Of a stretch of DNA of 53,407 bases, positions 1-8,074 are shown one piece after another; within the stretch, counting starts at the first letter, position 1; the number at the start of each line of letters is the position of its first letter. The notes under the pieces are model-generated. The model ran no database searches. It saw only the letters and a list, made by a program, of their open reading frames with translations, and had not been told where the DNA came from. The stretch is from Alphaproteobacteria bacterium. GTDB lineage: Bacteria > Pseudomonadota > Alphaproteobacteria > SMXQ01. The translations under genes were made by a program, and so were the position numbers. The DNA is taken from contig JAURLI010000077.1 of assembly GCA_030831315.1 (NCBI GenBank), positions 1 to 53,407 of the forward strand, given 5' to 3'.

Positions 1-419
1 AAGGCCTGCGCGACGCCATGCCGCCCTGGAAGGGCGAGGCCCGCCAGCGTCCCTCGGCCAACGACGGCGGCGACGTGTCGTGGAAGGTGCCGATGGTGAA
101 GTTCTATTTCCCGGCGAACATTCCCAATATCGGTTTCCATCACTGGGCCGCGGGCGTGGCGCTGGCGACCTCCATCGCCCACAAGGGCGCGGTCGCGGGC
201 GCCAAGGTCCTGGCCGGTGCCGCGCTCGATTTCCTGATGGACTCCGCGCTGGTGGCCGACGCCAAGCGCACCTTCGCCGAAGAGCTTGGCGGGGTGTCCT
301 ATCATCCGCTGCTTCCCGTGGGCCAGAACCCGCCCGCCGAGCTCAATGCCGACAAGATGGCGCCGTTCCGCGAGAAGATGCGGGCACATTACCTGTCGGA
401 AAAGCCCGAATTCGTCTGA
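1..419 (+). CDS. M20 family metallopeptidase/amidohydrolase, AbgB-like (3' end only)
   Basis: Only the last ~139 residues are inside the window; the reading frame is open from base 3 and ends at a stop at 417-419. The tail carries the late block typical of M20 amidohydrolases of the p-aminobenzoyl-glutamate hydrolase B (AbgB) type: GGDVSWKVP, then a HHWAAG segment, then SIAHKGAVAGAKVLAGAAL. Such enzymes hydrolyse amide bonds with a two-metal site, but the metal ligands lie upstream of the window, so activity cannot be judged. The next gene starts 25 bases downstream on the same strand, so it probably shares a transcript with the aldolase-like and gentisate dioxygenase genes. That hints at release of an aromatic acid from an amide, which is inference only. 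Confidence 0.75.
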   Translation, partial: GLRDAMPPWKGEARQRPSANDGGDVSWKVPMVKFYFPANIPNIGFHHWAAGVALATSIAHKGAVAGAKVLAGAALDFLMDSALVADAKRTFAEELGGVSYHPLLPVGQNPPAELNADKMAPFREKMRAHYLSEKPEFV

Positions 420-443
420 TCCTTTCCAGCAAAAAGAGTTGAG

Positions 444-1142
444 ATGTCCACCATAGATGCCCTGAAAGACTCACTGATCAACGCAGGCCGCATTCTGGCG
501 CGCGAGGGCCAGGGGGACCTGATTTTCGGTCATGTCACCGCGCGCCTGCCGGGCGACGACGAGCATTTCCTGATGAAGCCGCACAATTTCGGGCTCGAGG
601 AAATCACCCCCGATAACCTGATCACGGTGAATATCGAGGGCGAGAAGGTCGCGGGCGCGAGTGCGCGCCATATCGAGGTCTTCATCCATTCGGAAATCCT
701 GCGCGTGCGCCGCGATGTCGGCGCGGTGGTTCATACCCACGCGCCCTACGCCGTCGCTTTTTCGGCCCTTGGCCGGGAAATCCAGGGCATCGGGCATGAA
801 GGCGCGATGTTCCATGCGGGCATCCCGGTCTTTACCGAAACCGCCGACCTGATCGTGGACCAGGCGCGCGGCAAGGCGGTGGCGCGATCGCTTGCCGACA
901 GCAATGTCCTGATCATGCGCAACCACGGCATCGTCACCACCGGGCGCACGATAGAGGAGGCCACCGTCCTCGCCCTCTATCTGGAGCGCGCCTGCCGGGC
1001 GCAATTGCTGCTGGAAGGCTGCGGCGGCGCCATCCATGTCTGTTCCCACGACGACGCTGTCGCCAAGGCCGGCCGCATCCTTCCCCAGAGCCCGAGGGTT
1101 TTCGATTACCTCGTCCGTCGGGTATCATCGGAAAGCCGCTGA
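444..1142 (+). CDS. Class II aldolase/adducin family protein
   Basis: The 232-residue protein has the class II aldolase layout. The metal-binding HTH pair is at about residues 97-99 (VVHTHAPYAV), a third histidine is at about 161 (MRNHGIV), and an acidic residue precedes it (HIEVFIHSE, about 76-84). The family includes fuculose-phosphate aldolases, sugar epimerases and aromatic-acid decarboxylases such as 3,4-dihydroxyphthalate decarboxylase. Because the next gene is gentisate dioxygenase, a decarboxylase or lyase acting on a ring or ring-cleavage product is more likely than a sugar enzyme, but the substrate cannot be read from the sequence. The ATG at 444 is preceded by a weak AAGAG box. It lies in an apparent three-gene + strand operon. 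Confidence 0.85.
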   Translation: MSTIDALKDSLINAGRILAREGQGDLIFGHVTARLPGDDEHFLMKPHNFGLEEITPDNLITVNIEGEKVAGASARHIEVFIHSEILRVRRDVGAVVHTHAPYAVAFSALGREIQGIGHEGAMFHAGIPVFTETADLIVDQARGKAVARSLADSNVLIMRNHGIVTTGRTIEEATVLALYLERACRAQLLLEGCGGAIHVCSHDDAVAKAGRILPQSPRVFDYLVRRVSSESR

Positions 1143-1184
1143 CCCCCGAACAGCGCCCGTAACAGTCAAAGCACAGGAGATTCC

Positions 1185-2237
1185 ATGTCCCACCAGCTCG
1201 GCACGCTCGAAGAACTGCCCAAGGATTACCGCGACGGCCTGACCAGCCTGAACCTCGTGCCGCTCTGGCCGAACCTGCGCGCGGTGTTGCCTTACGGCAA
1301 GCCGGGCCATCGCACCCAGCCGATGCTGTGGCGCTACAAGGATGTCCGCCCCAATCTTTTGAAGGCGGGCGAGCTGACGCCGATTCAGAAGGCCGAGCGC
1401 CGCGTGCTGGCGCTGGCCAATCCGGGCCTTGGCCTCGAAAACATGATGGCAACGCCCAGCATCTACATCGGCATGCAGCTCATCCTGCCGCAGGAGACCG
1501 CGCCCAATCACAAGCATACGCCGTCGGCGATCCGCTGCGTGGTGGAAGGATCGGGCGGTTTCACCACGGTACAGGGCGAGAAATGCCCGATGGAAAAGGG
1601 CGACTTGATCCTGACGCCGTCCGGCACCTGGCACGAGCACGGCCACGAAGGAAAAGGCCCCGTCGTGTGGATGGATGCCCTCGATCTGCCGCTGATCTAT
1701 TACCTCGAGGCTTCTTACTGCATCGATGCGCCGTCCCAGGGCCTTCGCAATGCGCCCGATTCGTCACAGACCCGCTATCGCCGGTCGGGTCTTGTGCCCT
1801 ATGCCAGCCTGAACGCGGTACGCGCACCTTACCCGCTGACGCGCTACCCCTGGACCGAAGTGCGCGAGGCGCTGGTGGCCCTGTCGCAGGACGTCCCCGA
1901 CGGCTCGCCCGCGTGGCTCGCTTACGTCAATCCCGAAACCGGCTTCGAATGCCTGCCGACGCTCGGCTTTTCGGCGATGATGGTGCAGGCGGGTGAAACC
2001 GTGAAACTGCCGCGCCGGTCATGCTCGGGCGTTCTGCACGTGATCGAGGGTGAGGGGCGCGCCGATGTCGATGGCAAGGCCATGTCCTTTGAAGAGGACG
2101 ACACTTTCGCCGTTCCCACTCATGCCAACATCACCATCGAGAACGGCTCGGCCAAGAAGCCGTTGTGCCTGTTCGTCGTCGATGATGCGCCGTTGCAGCG
2201 CAAGCTCGCGTTTTACGAAGAATTTCCGGCGACCTGA
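1185..2237 (+). CDS. Gentisate 1,2-dioxygenase (bicupin)
   Basis: The 350-residue protein matches the usual length and two-cupin layout of gentisate 1,2-dioxygenases, which open gentisate to maleylpyruvate using Fe(II) and O2. The N-terminal cupin holds the expected three-histidine site: H109 and H111 ([10 protein letters not shown]) and H150 (GTWHEH). The C-terminal cupin (about residues 260-340) has lost most metal ligands, as is normal. An AGGAG box precedes the ATG at 1185. It ends one base from the convergent tonB gene. Maleylpyruvate isomerase and hydrolase genes are not in the window. 1-Hydroxy-2-naphthoate or salicylate dioxygenase are close relatives and cannot be ruled out. Confidence 0.85.
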   Translation: MSHQLGTLEELPKDYRDGLTSLNLVPLWPNLRAVLPYGKPGHRTQPMLWRYKDVRPNLLKAGELTPIQKAERRVLALANPGLGLENMMATPSIYIGMQLILPQETAPNHKHTPSAIRCVVEGSGGFTTVQGEKCPMEKGDLILTPSGTWHEHGHEGKGPVVWMDALDLPLIYYLEASYCIDAPSQGLRNAPDSSQTRYRRSGLVPYASLNAVRAPYPLTRYPWTEVREALVALSQDVPDGSPAWLAYVNPETGFECLPTLGFSAMMVQAGETVKLPRRSCSGVLHVIEGEGRADVDGKAMSFEEDDTFAVPTHANITIENGSAKKPLCLFVVDDAPLQRKLAFYEEFPAT

Positions 2238-2238
2238 T

Positions 2239-2952
2239 CTAGCCGTCCGACAGGCGGAACGTCACCGGCACTTCGACGCTGCCCGCGACGTTGCGCCCGC
2301 CTTGGCGCGCGGGTTTGAAGCGCCATTGGCGCAGCGCCTCCGCCGCGGCGCGGTCGAGGCGGCCGTGGCCGCTCGAGCGGATGATCGTCACATCGAAGGG
2401 CTTGCCCGCAGCATCGACACCAACGCGCAAGACGACGCGGCCCTGTTCCCCGCGCTGGCGCGAGAGCCACGGATAATAGGGCCGGGGGTTGCCCTGCCCG
2501 GGCGCGTTGTAGGCAGGGGGCACCATTGGCGATACCTCCTCGCCGAGGCTTGCCTGTTGCGTCACCGGGGGTGGGCTGTTTGCCGTTGCATCGCTCGTAT
2601 CGCGCGCCGGTTGCGGGGCGATGGCGACGGCGGCTCTGGTTTCCGGCGGCGGGGATGGCCGGCGGGGCGGCGGCGCGAGCGCGGGGTGGGCCGCTTGCTG
2701 CTGCGCGGGCCGTGATAAGGCCGGCGGTTGCGACGGCTTTGGCGCTTTTACAGGTTGCGGTGTTGGTGCCGGTGTTGTTGCCGGTGTGGGATTTTCGATC
2801 ATGACCATCGCCACGCGCTGGGCACGGACCAGTTCCGGTCCTTCTCCCATCAATCCGTAATGGGCGGCGGCCAGGGCTGCCCCATGCAGGACCAGCGACA
2901 GGATGATCGCGACGGCCAGCGGATGGCGTCTTATGGCGGCGCGCAATGTCAT
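2239..2952 (-). CDS. tonB: TonB-like energy transducer
   Basis: The 237-residue protein has one N-terminal membrane helix (about residues 10-31), a long Pro/Ala-rich periplasmic linker (about 50-145) and a C-terminal TonB domain (about 160-235) with the signature RVVLRVGVDAAG...ALRQWRFKPA. TonB passes proton-motive-force energy from ExbBD to outer-membrane receptors. Its start codon overlaps the stop of the ABC ATPase gene by four bases, so it is translationally coupled to the B12 uptake operon and is probably a TonB dedicated to the BtuB-like receptor. ExbB and ExbD are not present here and must be supplied from elsewhere. The start at 2952 was chosen for this overlap and for the hydrophobic N-terminus. 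Confidence 0.9.
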   Translation of the reverse strand: MTLRAAIRRHPLAVAIILSLVLHGAALAAAHYGLMGEGPELVRAQRVAMVMIENPTPATTPAPTPQPVKAPKPSQPPALSRPAQQQAAHPALAPPPRRPSPPPETRAAVAIAPQPARDTSDATANSPPPVTQQASLGEEVSPMVPPAYNAPGQGNPRPYYPWLSRQRGEQGRVVLRVGVDAAGKPFDVTIIRSSGHGRLDRAAAEALRQWRFKPARQGGRNVAGSVEVPVTFRLSDG

Positions 2953-3731
2953 GTGGGGTTTGCCCGAGACAGGGGAATGACGTAGGGGGCGCCCTCGGCG
3001 GTGCCGGTCAGCGCGCGTATGCCGTAAACATGGGCGAGGTTGGATTCGCTCAGGACCGCTCCGGGGCGGCCATCGGCGGCGATCCGGCCGTCCTGCATCA
3101 ACACCAGCCGGTCGCAATGGCGGGCGGCGATGGTCAGGTCATGTACGACGACGACGATGGCTGCACCTGCCTTGGCGCGGGCGCCCAGCACCGCCATGAC
3201 GTCGATGGCATGGGCGGGGTCCAGACCGGCGACCGGTTCGTCGGCGAGCAGCACGGGGGCTTCCACGGCAAGGGCACGTGCCAGCATCACCCGCGCGCGC
3301 TCGCCTCCCGACAGCCGGTTGACGGGCCTGTCGCGGATCATTTTGACGTCGCAGGCCGCGAGAGCACGATCGACCGCATCGCGATCGGCGGGGCCGGGGC
3401 CGCGGAAGGGCCCAAGGTGCGGCAACCGTCCCAGCCCGACGAGGGTTTCGACGGTGACCGCCCATTGGGCGGCGCCCGCTTGGGCCAGATAGGATATGGC
3501 GCGGGCGCGGGCCTCGGTCGCAAGGCCCGCGATGGGCGAGCCGTCGAAGGCGACCTCGCCTGCGCCGGGATCGATCAATCCCGCGAGCACGCGCATGAGC
3601 GTCGTCTTGCCGGCGCCGTTGGGTCCGATCAGGCCGACAACCTCGCCGCCAGATAGATCAAAATCGACGCCCGCCAGGACCTCGCGTCCCTGGAAGGCGT
3701 GGCGGATGCCGCGTGCGGAAAGCCGGGTCAT
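2949..3731 (-). CDS. btuD: Cobalamin/iron-chelate ABC transporter ATP-binding protein (BtuD-like)
   Basis: This is a FecE/BtuD-type ATPase of about 260 residues with Walker A GPNGAGKTT, signature LSGGERARV, Walker B VLLADEP and the switch histidine in VVHDLT. It powers import through the permease encoded directly upstream. The ATG at 3731 overlaps the permease stop by four bases; an upstream in-frame start at 3764 would lie inside the permease gene and is less likely. The substrate is assigned from context: BtuB-like receptor, BtuF-like binding protein and a cobalamin riboswitch. Confidence 0.9.
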   Translation of the reverse strand: MTRLSARGIRHAFQGREVLAGVDFDLSGGEVVGLIGPNGAGKTTLMRVLAGLIDPGAGEVAFDGSPIAGLATEARARAISYLAQAGAAQWAVTVETLVGLGRLPHLGPFRGPGPADRDAVDRALAACDVKMIRDRPVNRLSGGERARVMLARALAVEAPVLLADEPVAGLDPAHAIDVMAVLGARAKAGAAIVVVVHDLTIAARHCDRLVLMQDGRIAADGRPGAVLSESNLAHVYGIRALTGTAEGAPYVIPLSRANPT

Positions 3732-4717
3732 GCCAGCCTCCTGCGTGCGGAAAGCACGAGCCACAGGAAGAACGGCGCGCCGATCAGTGCGGTGACGACG
3801 CCGAGCTTGATTTCGGCACCGGCCGAAAGCACGCGCACAATGATGTCGGCGGCAAGCGTCAGGGCCGCGCCGCCAAGCGCGCTCGTGACGAGAAGGGCGG
3901 CCGGGCGATGGCCTGTGAGCGGGCGCAGCAGGTGGGGCACGACGAGGCCGACGAAGCCGATGGCACCGGCGACGGCGGTCGCCGCACCGATGGCGAGCGC
4001 TGTGCCCGCGATGATCCTGCGCCGAAGACTTGTGCCATCGACGCCGAGCGTCGCGGCCGTATCTTCGCCCAGCGTCAGCGCATCGAGCGCGCGCCCTGTG
4101 GTGAGCAATATGCCGGCTCCCAACGCGATGAACGGGGCGGCAAGGGCAACGTGATCGAGCGAGCGGTCGGCCAGCGAGCCCATCATCCAGAACACGATTT
4201 CAAGTGCCGCGAAGGGGCTGGGGGCAAGGTTGAGGGCGAGCGCCGTCAGGGCTCCGGCGAAACTGGTCACCGCGATGCCGGAAAGAATGAGCGTGAAGGC
4301 GCTGGTATCCCGCCCGGCGAGGATTTGTACCGCGACGACGCCCATGGCGGCGCCCAGGATTCCGCCGAGCGGCAGGGCCAGCGCGAAGGCGGAGGCGATC
4401 CCGGTATAAAGCGTCAGCACCGCGCCGAATGCGCCCGAGGCGGAAACACCGATCAGGCCCGGTTCCGCGAGGGGGTTGCGCAGGTATCCCTGCAACACGG
4501 CACCCGCGAGGCCGAGCGCACCGCCGATCAGCACGGCGAGAAGCGCGCGCGGCAGGCGGACCTCGACAATGATGATGCGTTCCGCTTCGCCCGCGCGGCC
4601 CGTCAGGAATTTGCCGAGGCTTTCGATGCCGACGGCGGCCGGGCCCACGGCCAGCGAGGCGACGAACAGCACCGCCACGGTGATGACAAGAAGCGCTGTC
4701 AGGGCGGCGCGGTTCAT
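3728..4717 (-). CDS. btuC: Cobalamin/iron-chelate ABC transporter permease (FecCD/BtuC family)
   Basis: The 329-residue, strongly hydrophobic protein has about ten predicted membrane helices and the FecCD-family blocks PRALLAVLIGGALGLAGAVL and NPLAEPGLIGVSASGAFGAV. It forms the inner-membrane channel of the vitamin B12 importer with the adjacent ATPase. Start and stop both overlap the neighbouring genes by four bases (4714-4717 and 3728-3731), showing tight translational coupling within the btu operon. Confidence 0.92.
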   Translation of the reverse strand: MNRAALTALLVITVAVLFVASLAVGPAAVGIESLGKFLTGRAGEAERIIIVEVRLPRALLAVLIGGALGLAGAVLQGYLRNPLAEPGLIGVSASGAFGAVLTLYTGIASAFALALPLGGILGAAMGVVAVQILAGRDTSAFTLILSGIAVTSFAGALTALALNLAPSPFAALEIVFWMMGSLADRSLDHVALAAPFIALGAGILLTTGRALDALTLGEDTAATLGVDGTSLRRRIIAGTALAIGAATAVAGAIGFVGLVVPHLLRPLTGHRPAALLVTSALGGAALTLAADIIVRVLSAGAEIKLGVVTALIGAPFFLWLVLSARRRLA

Positions 4718-5598
4718 TGGGCGCCTCCCGCTGCAAGGCGGCCGCGCAAATTCGCCAGCGCTTCGACGCCGGTGACGATCTGCGGGATGGCGCAGGCCCA
4801 GATGTGGTGGGGAACGGCGATGACGGCGCCTTTGGGCACGGCGGCTTCAAGTGCCGGGTGTTCGAGGCTGCGCGCGGCAAGCGACGGATGCTCGACGCTG
4901 AGGCGCGCCAGGATCAGGGCATCGGGTCGGGCCGCGACGATGTCTTCGATGCCGAGGCGGCCGACCCCGGCGATGCCGCGATGTGCTGCAAGGTTATCGA
5001 ATCCCGCGGCATCCATTACCGATTGGGGCAGGCTTTTGGCGCCGGAGGTAATGCCGTTGGGCGCGTAAAGGGCCGCGACGGGGCGGCTTCCGGGCGGTGG
5101 CGCGGGAATGGCGCGAAGGCGTGCCTCGAAATCCGAGAGTACGGCTTCGCCGCGATGTTCTTCGCCAAGGACATGGGCAACGGCCCGGATATGGCGGGCG
5201 ACGTCGGCGAGGCTTTCACCGATCGGCAGTTCGAACACGCGATGGCCGAGGCGCCGCAGAAGTCCGACCGCCGCCCGCGCCGCATAGGGGCCGGCGAGGA
5301 TGATGTCGGGGGACAGGGGCAGGATTTCCTCGACCCGTCCGCGGTTGAGGTGAAAGCCCTTAGCTTCAGTCGCCATCGCCGACGACGCCGGGTCGGCGGC
5401 AAGGAAACTGAGCGATACGATCCGTTCGCGCGGGACGAGCAGCATCGCGATCTGATCGGTGCAGAGGTTGATGGATGCGATGCGACGGGGCTTTTCCGCA
5501 CGTGCCTGGCCGGTAAAAAGGATCAGGGTCGCAACCAGTGCTGCGCCCGCCGCAAGGGCGACATTTCGCAGCAGCGTGGTCGCGGCCCCGTTCATCAT
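4714..5598 (-). CDS. btuF: Periplasmic cobalamin-binding protein (BtuF-like)
   Basis: The 294-residue protein starts with a signal peptide (hydrophobic stretch about residues 9-30, then GQARA-EKPRR). It continues as a class III periplasmic binding protein with the family blocks RIASINLCTDQIAMLL and EEILPLSPDIILAG. It would deliver B12 from the periplasm to the permease. The gene overlaps btuB by four bases upstream and btuC by four bases downstream. A haem or siderophore ligand is possible for this family, but the riboswitch argues for a corrinoid. Confidence 0.88.
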   Translation of the reverse strand: MMNGAATTLLRNVALAAGAALVATLILFTGQARAEKPRRIASINLCTDQIAMLLVPRERIVSLSFLAADPASSAMATEAKGFHLNRGRVEEILPLSPDIILAGPYAARAAVGLLRRLGHRVFELPIGESLADVARHIRAVAHVLGEEHRGEAVLSDFEARLRAIPAPPPGSRPVAALYAPNGITSGAKSLPQSVMDAAGFDNLAAHRGIAGVGRLGIEDIVAARPDALILARLSVEHPSLAARSLEHPALEAAVPKGAVIAVPHHIWACAIPQIVTGVEALANLRGRLAAGGAQ

Positions 5599-7556
5599 CG
5601 CACCGAGGTTGGACCGAAGCGGACGGTCAGGCCGGCAAAGACGGCGCGCCCCGGCGTGCCGTAGCCGAAGACCTCCTGGTATTTCTTGTCCATCAGGTTT
5701 TCGCCGCGGGCGAAAACCCGGACATTCTCGGCGTAATCCCAGTTGAAGCCGAAATTCAGCAGCGCGAAGCCGTTCAGGCGTTCCGTATGCTTCACGGTCG
5801 TCGGCGAATAGCTGTCGTAGACGATGTCGTCCTGCTGGCCGTTGAAGCGCAGCCCGAGATTGGCATTGGCCTTGCGCCCGTCGATCTTGAAGGCGTAGTT
5901 GCCGTTGATGCCCGCGATATGCCGGGCGCGTCGCACGAGTTCCGTGCCGTTGGCATCCTGCGAATAGGTGTAGGTGTAGTTGGCGGTCAGCTTGAACGCC
6001 TCGGCCGGCTTGGCGACGACAGTGAATTCAAGGCCGTCGACCTTGGTGGTTCCGGCGACGTTTTTCGCGCTATTGCCGGTGCCGTCGATGAAGTCCTCGA
6101 AGCGGTTGCGGAAATAGGTCACGTCACCGATCAGGGCGCCCTCGTAGAAGGTCTGCTCGATGCCCGCATCCATGCCCAGCACACGCTCTGAGCGCAGGTT
6201 CGGATTGCCGGTGAAGGTCGAGGTCGTGCCGTAAAGCTCGAACAGTGTCGGGTTCTTGACGCCGCGCCCGAGGCTTCCGTGAAAGCGCGTATTCGACGGA
6301 CGGTGGACATAGGCCGCCGTGCCGCGCCAGGTCAGTTCATCCTCGAACAGGGGATCATTGTCGTCCCAGCGCAGGCTGCCGGAAAGGAATAGGCGGTCCC
6401 ACAGGCCGATCCAGTATTCGCCGACATAACCCCGGTTGACGACGGTGACGCTTTTCGTCGTGCCGTAACCGGAACTGACCTGCTGGTCGGTTTCCTGCTC
6501 GGCGGCCAGTGTGACCCTGTGTTCGGCATTTGCCATCCCCGGCGTCGCGAACAGCACGCTGGTCTGGTAGTCGTACTTGGTCTTGGTGCCATGGGTCAGG
6601 TAGGTACGCTGCTTGCTGGCATTCAGCGTGTCATTGCCCGTCTCGCTGTGGGCCGCGCGCATTGCATGGGTCCAGTTGCCGCCCATGAGGGAAAGATCGC
6701 CCCGAACCATGCCGTGGCGTTCGCGGAAGTTGTTGCCCGATCCGTCGTCCTGAGCGCCGATCTTCACGACGCTTTCGTCGGTTTCGCGCCGCGCGTTAGT
6801 CTGTCGGGCGACAGCTTCGAACTTGAGGTTGTCGAGAGGCTGGATGCCGGCCTTGATGTGGCCGGTGCCGTTATCGTAGAGGTCGGCCTCGTGGTTCCCA
6901 TTTACGGCTTTGGCTTCGGAAATGCCGTTGGTCACATAACGGTTGTAGGTTCCGGTGACGAAAAACCTGTCGCCGCCATAGGCGATGTTGGTGAGGCCGT
7001 CGCGGGTTGCGAAACTGCCGGTTTCGGCCCGAGCCAGACCCGACCAGCCCTTGCCGGGCGTCTTGGTCACGATGTTGATGACCCCGCCGATGGCGTCCGA
7101 GCCGTACAGGGCGCTTTGCGGCCCACGCAGGATTTCGATACGGGCGATGTCGGCGGACATCATGTGGGCCATGTTGAATTCGGACCCGCCCGCGGGGTTG
7201 TTCATCTCGATGCCGTCGACCAGCACGAGGGTCTGGTTGCCTTCCGCGCCGCGCATGCGGATCTGGGTGAAGGCGCCGATCTGGCCCGTGCGGCTGACCG
7301 CAAGGCCGGGTACATCGCGTAGCACGTCGGAGACGACGCGCACGCCGCGTTCTTCAAGCTCCTGTCCGGTCAGAACGGTGACGGCGGAGCCGGTTTCCTG
7401 GGCGGGCAGGGGAACGCGCGAGGCGGAGACGACGACTTCATCGCCGACGCTGGTCGGCGGCTTCGGGGTTTTCGTCTCCTGGGCGAGGACGGCGGGGCTG
7501 ATGCTGATAAGCAGGCCGAGCGCGAGCGGCGCGCGCAGGCGGGTAATGCCGGTCAT
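5595..7556 (-). CDS. btuB: TonB-dependent vitamin B12 receptor (BtuB-like)
   Basis: The 653-residue outer-membrane receptor has a signal peptide (about residues 1-25, ending SPAVLAQ) and a TonB-box-like segment (DEVVVSASRVP). The plug domain (about 45-150) carries the GAEGNQTLVLVDGIEMNNP and RIEILRGPQSALYGSDAIGG blocks, and a 22-strand barrel ends near VRFGPTSVR. The ATG at 7556 was chosen because the signal peptide begins there; the longer upstream open frame runs through the riboswitch leader. It is the first gene of the five-gene btu operon and is controlled by the cobalamin riboswitch upstream. It would import corrinoids using the co-encoded TonB. Confidence 0.93.
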   Translation of the reverse strand: MTGITRLRAPLALGLLISISPAVLAQETKTPKPPTSVGDEVVVSASRVPLPAQETGSAVTVLTGQELEERGVRVVSDVLRDVPGLAVSRTGQIGAFTQIRMRGAEGNQTLVLVDGIEMNNPAGGSEFNMAHMMSADIARIEILRGPQSALYGSDAIGGVINIVTKTPGKGWSGLARAETGSFATRDGLTNIAYGGDRFFVTGTYNRYVTNGISEAKAVNGNHEADLYDNGTGHIKAGIQPLDNLKFEAVARQTNARRETDESVVKIGAQDDGSGNNFRERHGMVRGDLSLMGGNWTHAMRAAHSETGNDTLNASKQRTYLTHGTKTKYDYQTSVLFATPGMANAEHRVTLAAEQETDQQVSSGYGTTKSVTVVNRGYVGEYWIGLWDRLFLSGSLRWDDNDPLFEDELTWRGTAAYVHRPSNTRFHGSLGRGVKNPTLFELYGTTSTFTGNPNLRSERVLGMDAGIEQTFYEGALIGDVTYFRNRFEDFIDGTGNSAKNVAGTTKVDGLEFTVVAKPAEAFKLTANYTYTYSQDANGTELVRRARHIAGINGNYAFKIDGRKANANLGLRFNGQQDDIVYDSYSPTTVKHTERLNGFALLNFGFNWDYAENVRVFARGENLMDKKYQEVFGYGTPGRAVFAGLTVRFGPTSVR

Positions 7557-7794
7557 AGATGTTTTCCTTTTGCGGCTGGCTTGACTGAGCCCCGGACGCA
7601 ACCTTGCGTTCCGTGGCGTTGGAATTGCCGTACGCAAAAGAATCCGCCGCCTGATGGCGGTGGACAGAAAACGGTCTGGACCTGTGGTGATGAACTCTCC
7701 ACGACGGAATCCCCCTGCGACGGCACGTTGCCGCGTCACCGCTAACGGTATTCCGTCCCACCGACACACCCCGGCCTGTGGAAAAGTGACGCTC

Positions 7795-7978
7795 GTGACG
7801 GCAGGTCTCCTGGCTCGCGGGTCGCTGCGCTTTTCCTGCCTTCCCGGTTACCCAGTGGCGTTGGTGGAAATGCGCTCTCCGCTGACAGTTGCGGGGGCAG
7901 CCAAGGACGGGACGATCTCGCGCGTGCGAAGGATGTCCTTCCCTGTTCCCTTTTGATTCCCCGAAGGGAACCGTCACT
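7795..7978 (-). ncRNA. Cobalamin (B12) riboswitch
   Basis: Read on the - strand, the leader contains the conserved cobalamin-aptamer blocks in the right order: GGTTCCC with AAAAGGGAA (about 7972-7948), TGCCCCCGCAACTGT, GCCACTGGG (7859-7851), GGGAAGGC, and the B12 box AGCCAGGAGACCTGCC (7815-7800). It should repress the btu operon when adenosylcobalamin is plentiful. The remaining leader from 7794 to 7557 is without a gene and should hold the expression platform. I cannot tell from sequence alone whether it acts on transcription or translation. Confidence 0.95.
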
Positions 7979-8028
7979 GCGAGGAACATATCCCGGGGCG
8001 ATTTTCCGGGCAATCGTGGAATCGGTAA

Positions 8029-8051
8029 GGTGCCGGAATAATTCCGGCGCC
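8029..8051 (-). terminator. Hairpin behind the MFS gene cluster
   Basis: GGTGCCGGAAT and ATTCCGGCGCC flank a single base, giving an almost perfect palindrome 24 bases past the stop of the last MFS gene. No T-tract follows on the - strand, so it may be a weak or Rho-assisted terminator. It separates the MFS genes from the riboswitch region. Confidence 0.4.
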
Positions 8052-8074
8052 TCCGACCAAAGTCGCAGAAATCC

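Noticed and set aside
7557-8074. Small coding genes in the 518-base gap upstream of btuB
   Set aside because: The open frames there are explained by the riboswitch and leader; none shows a ribosome site with a recognisable product.
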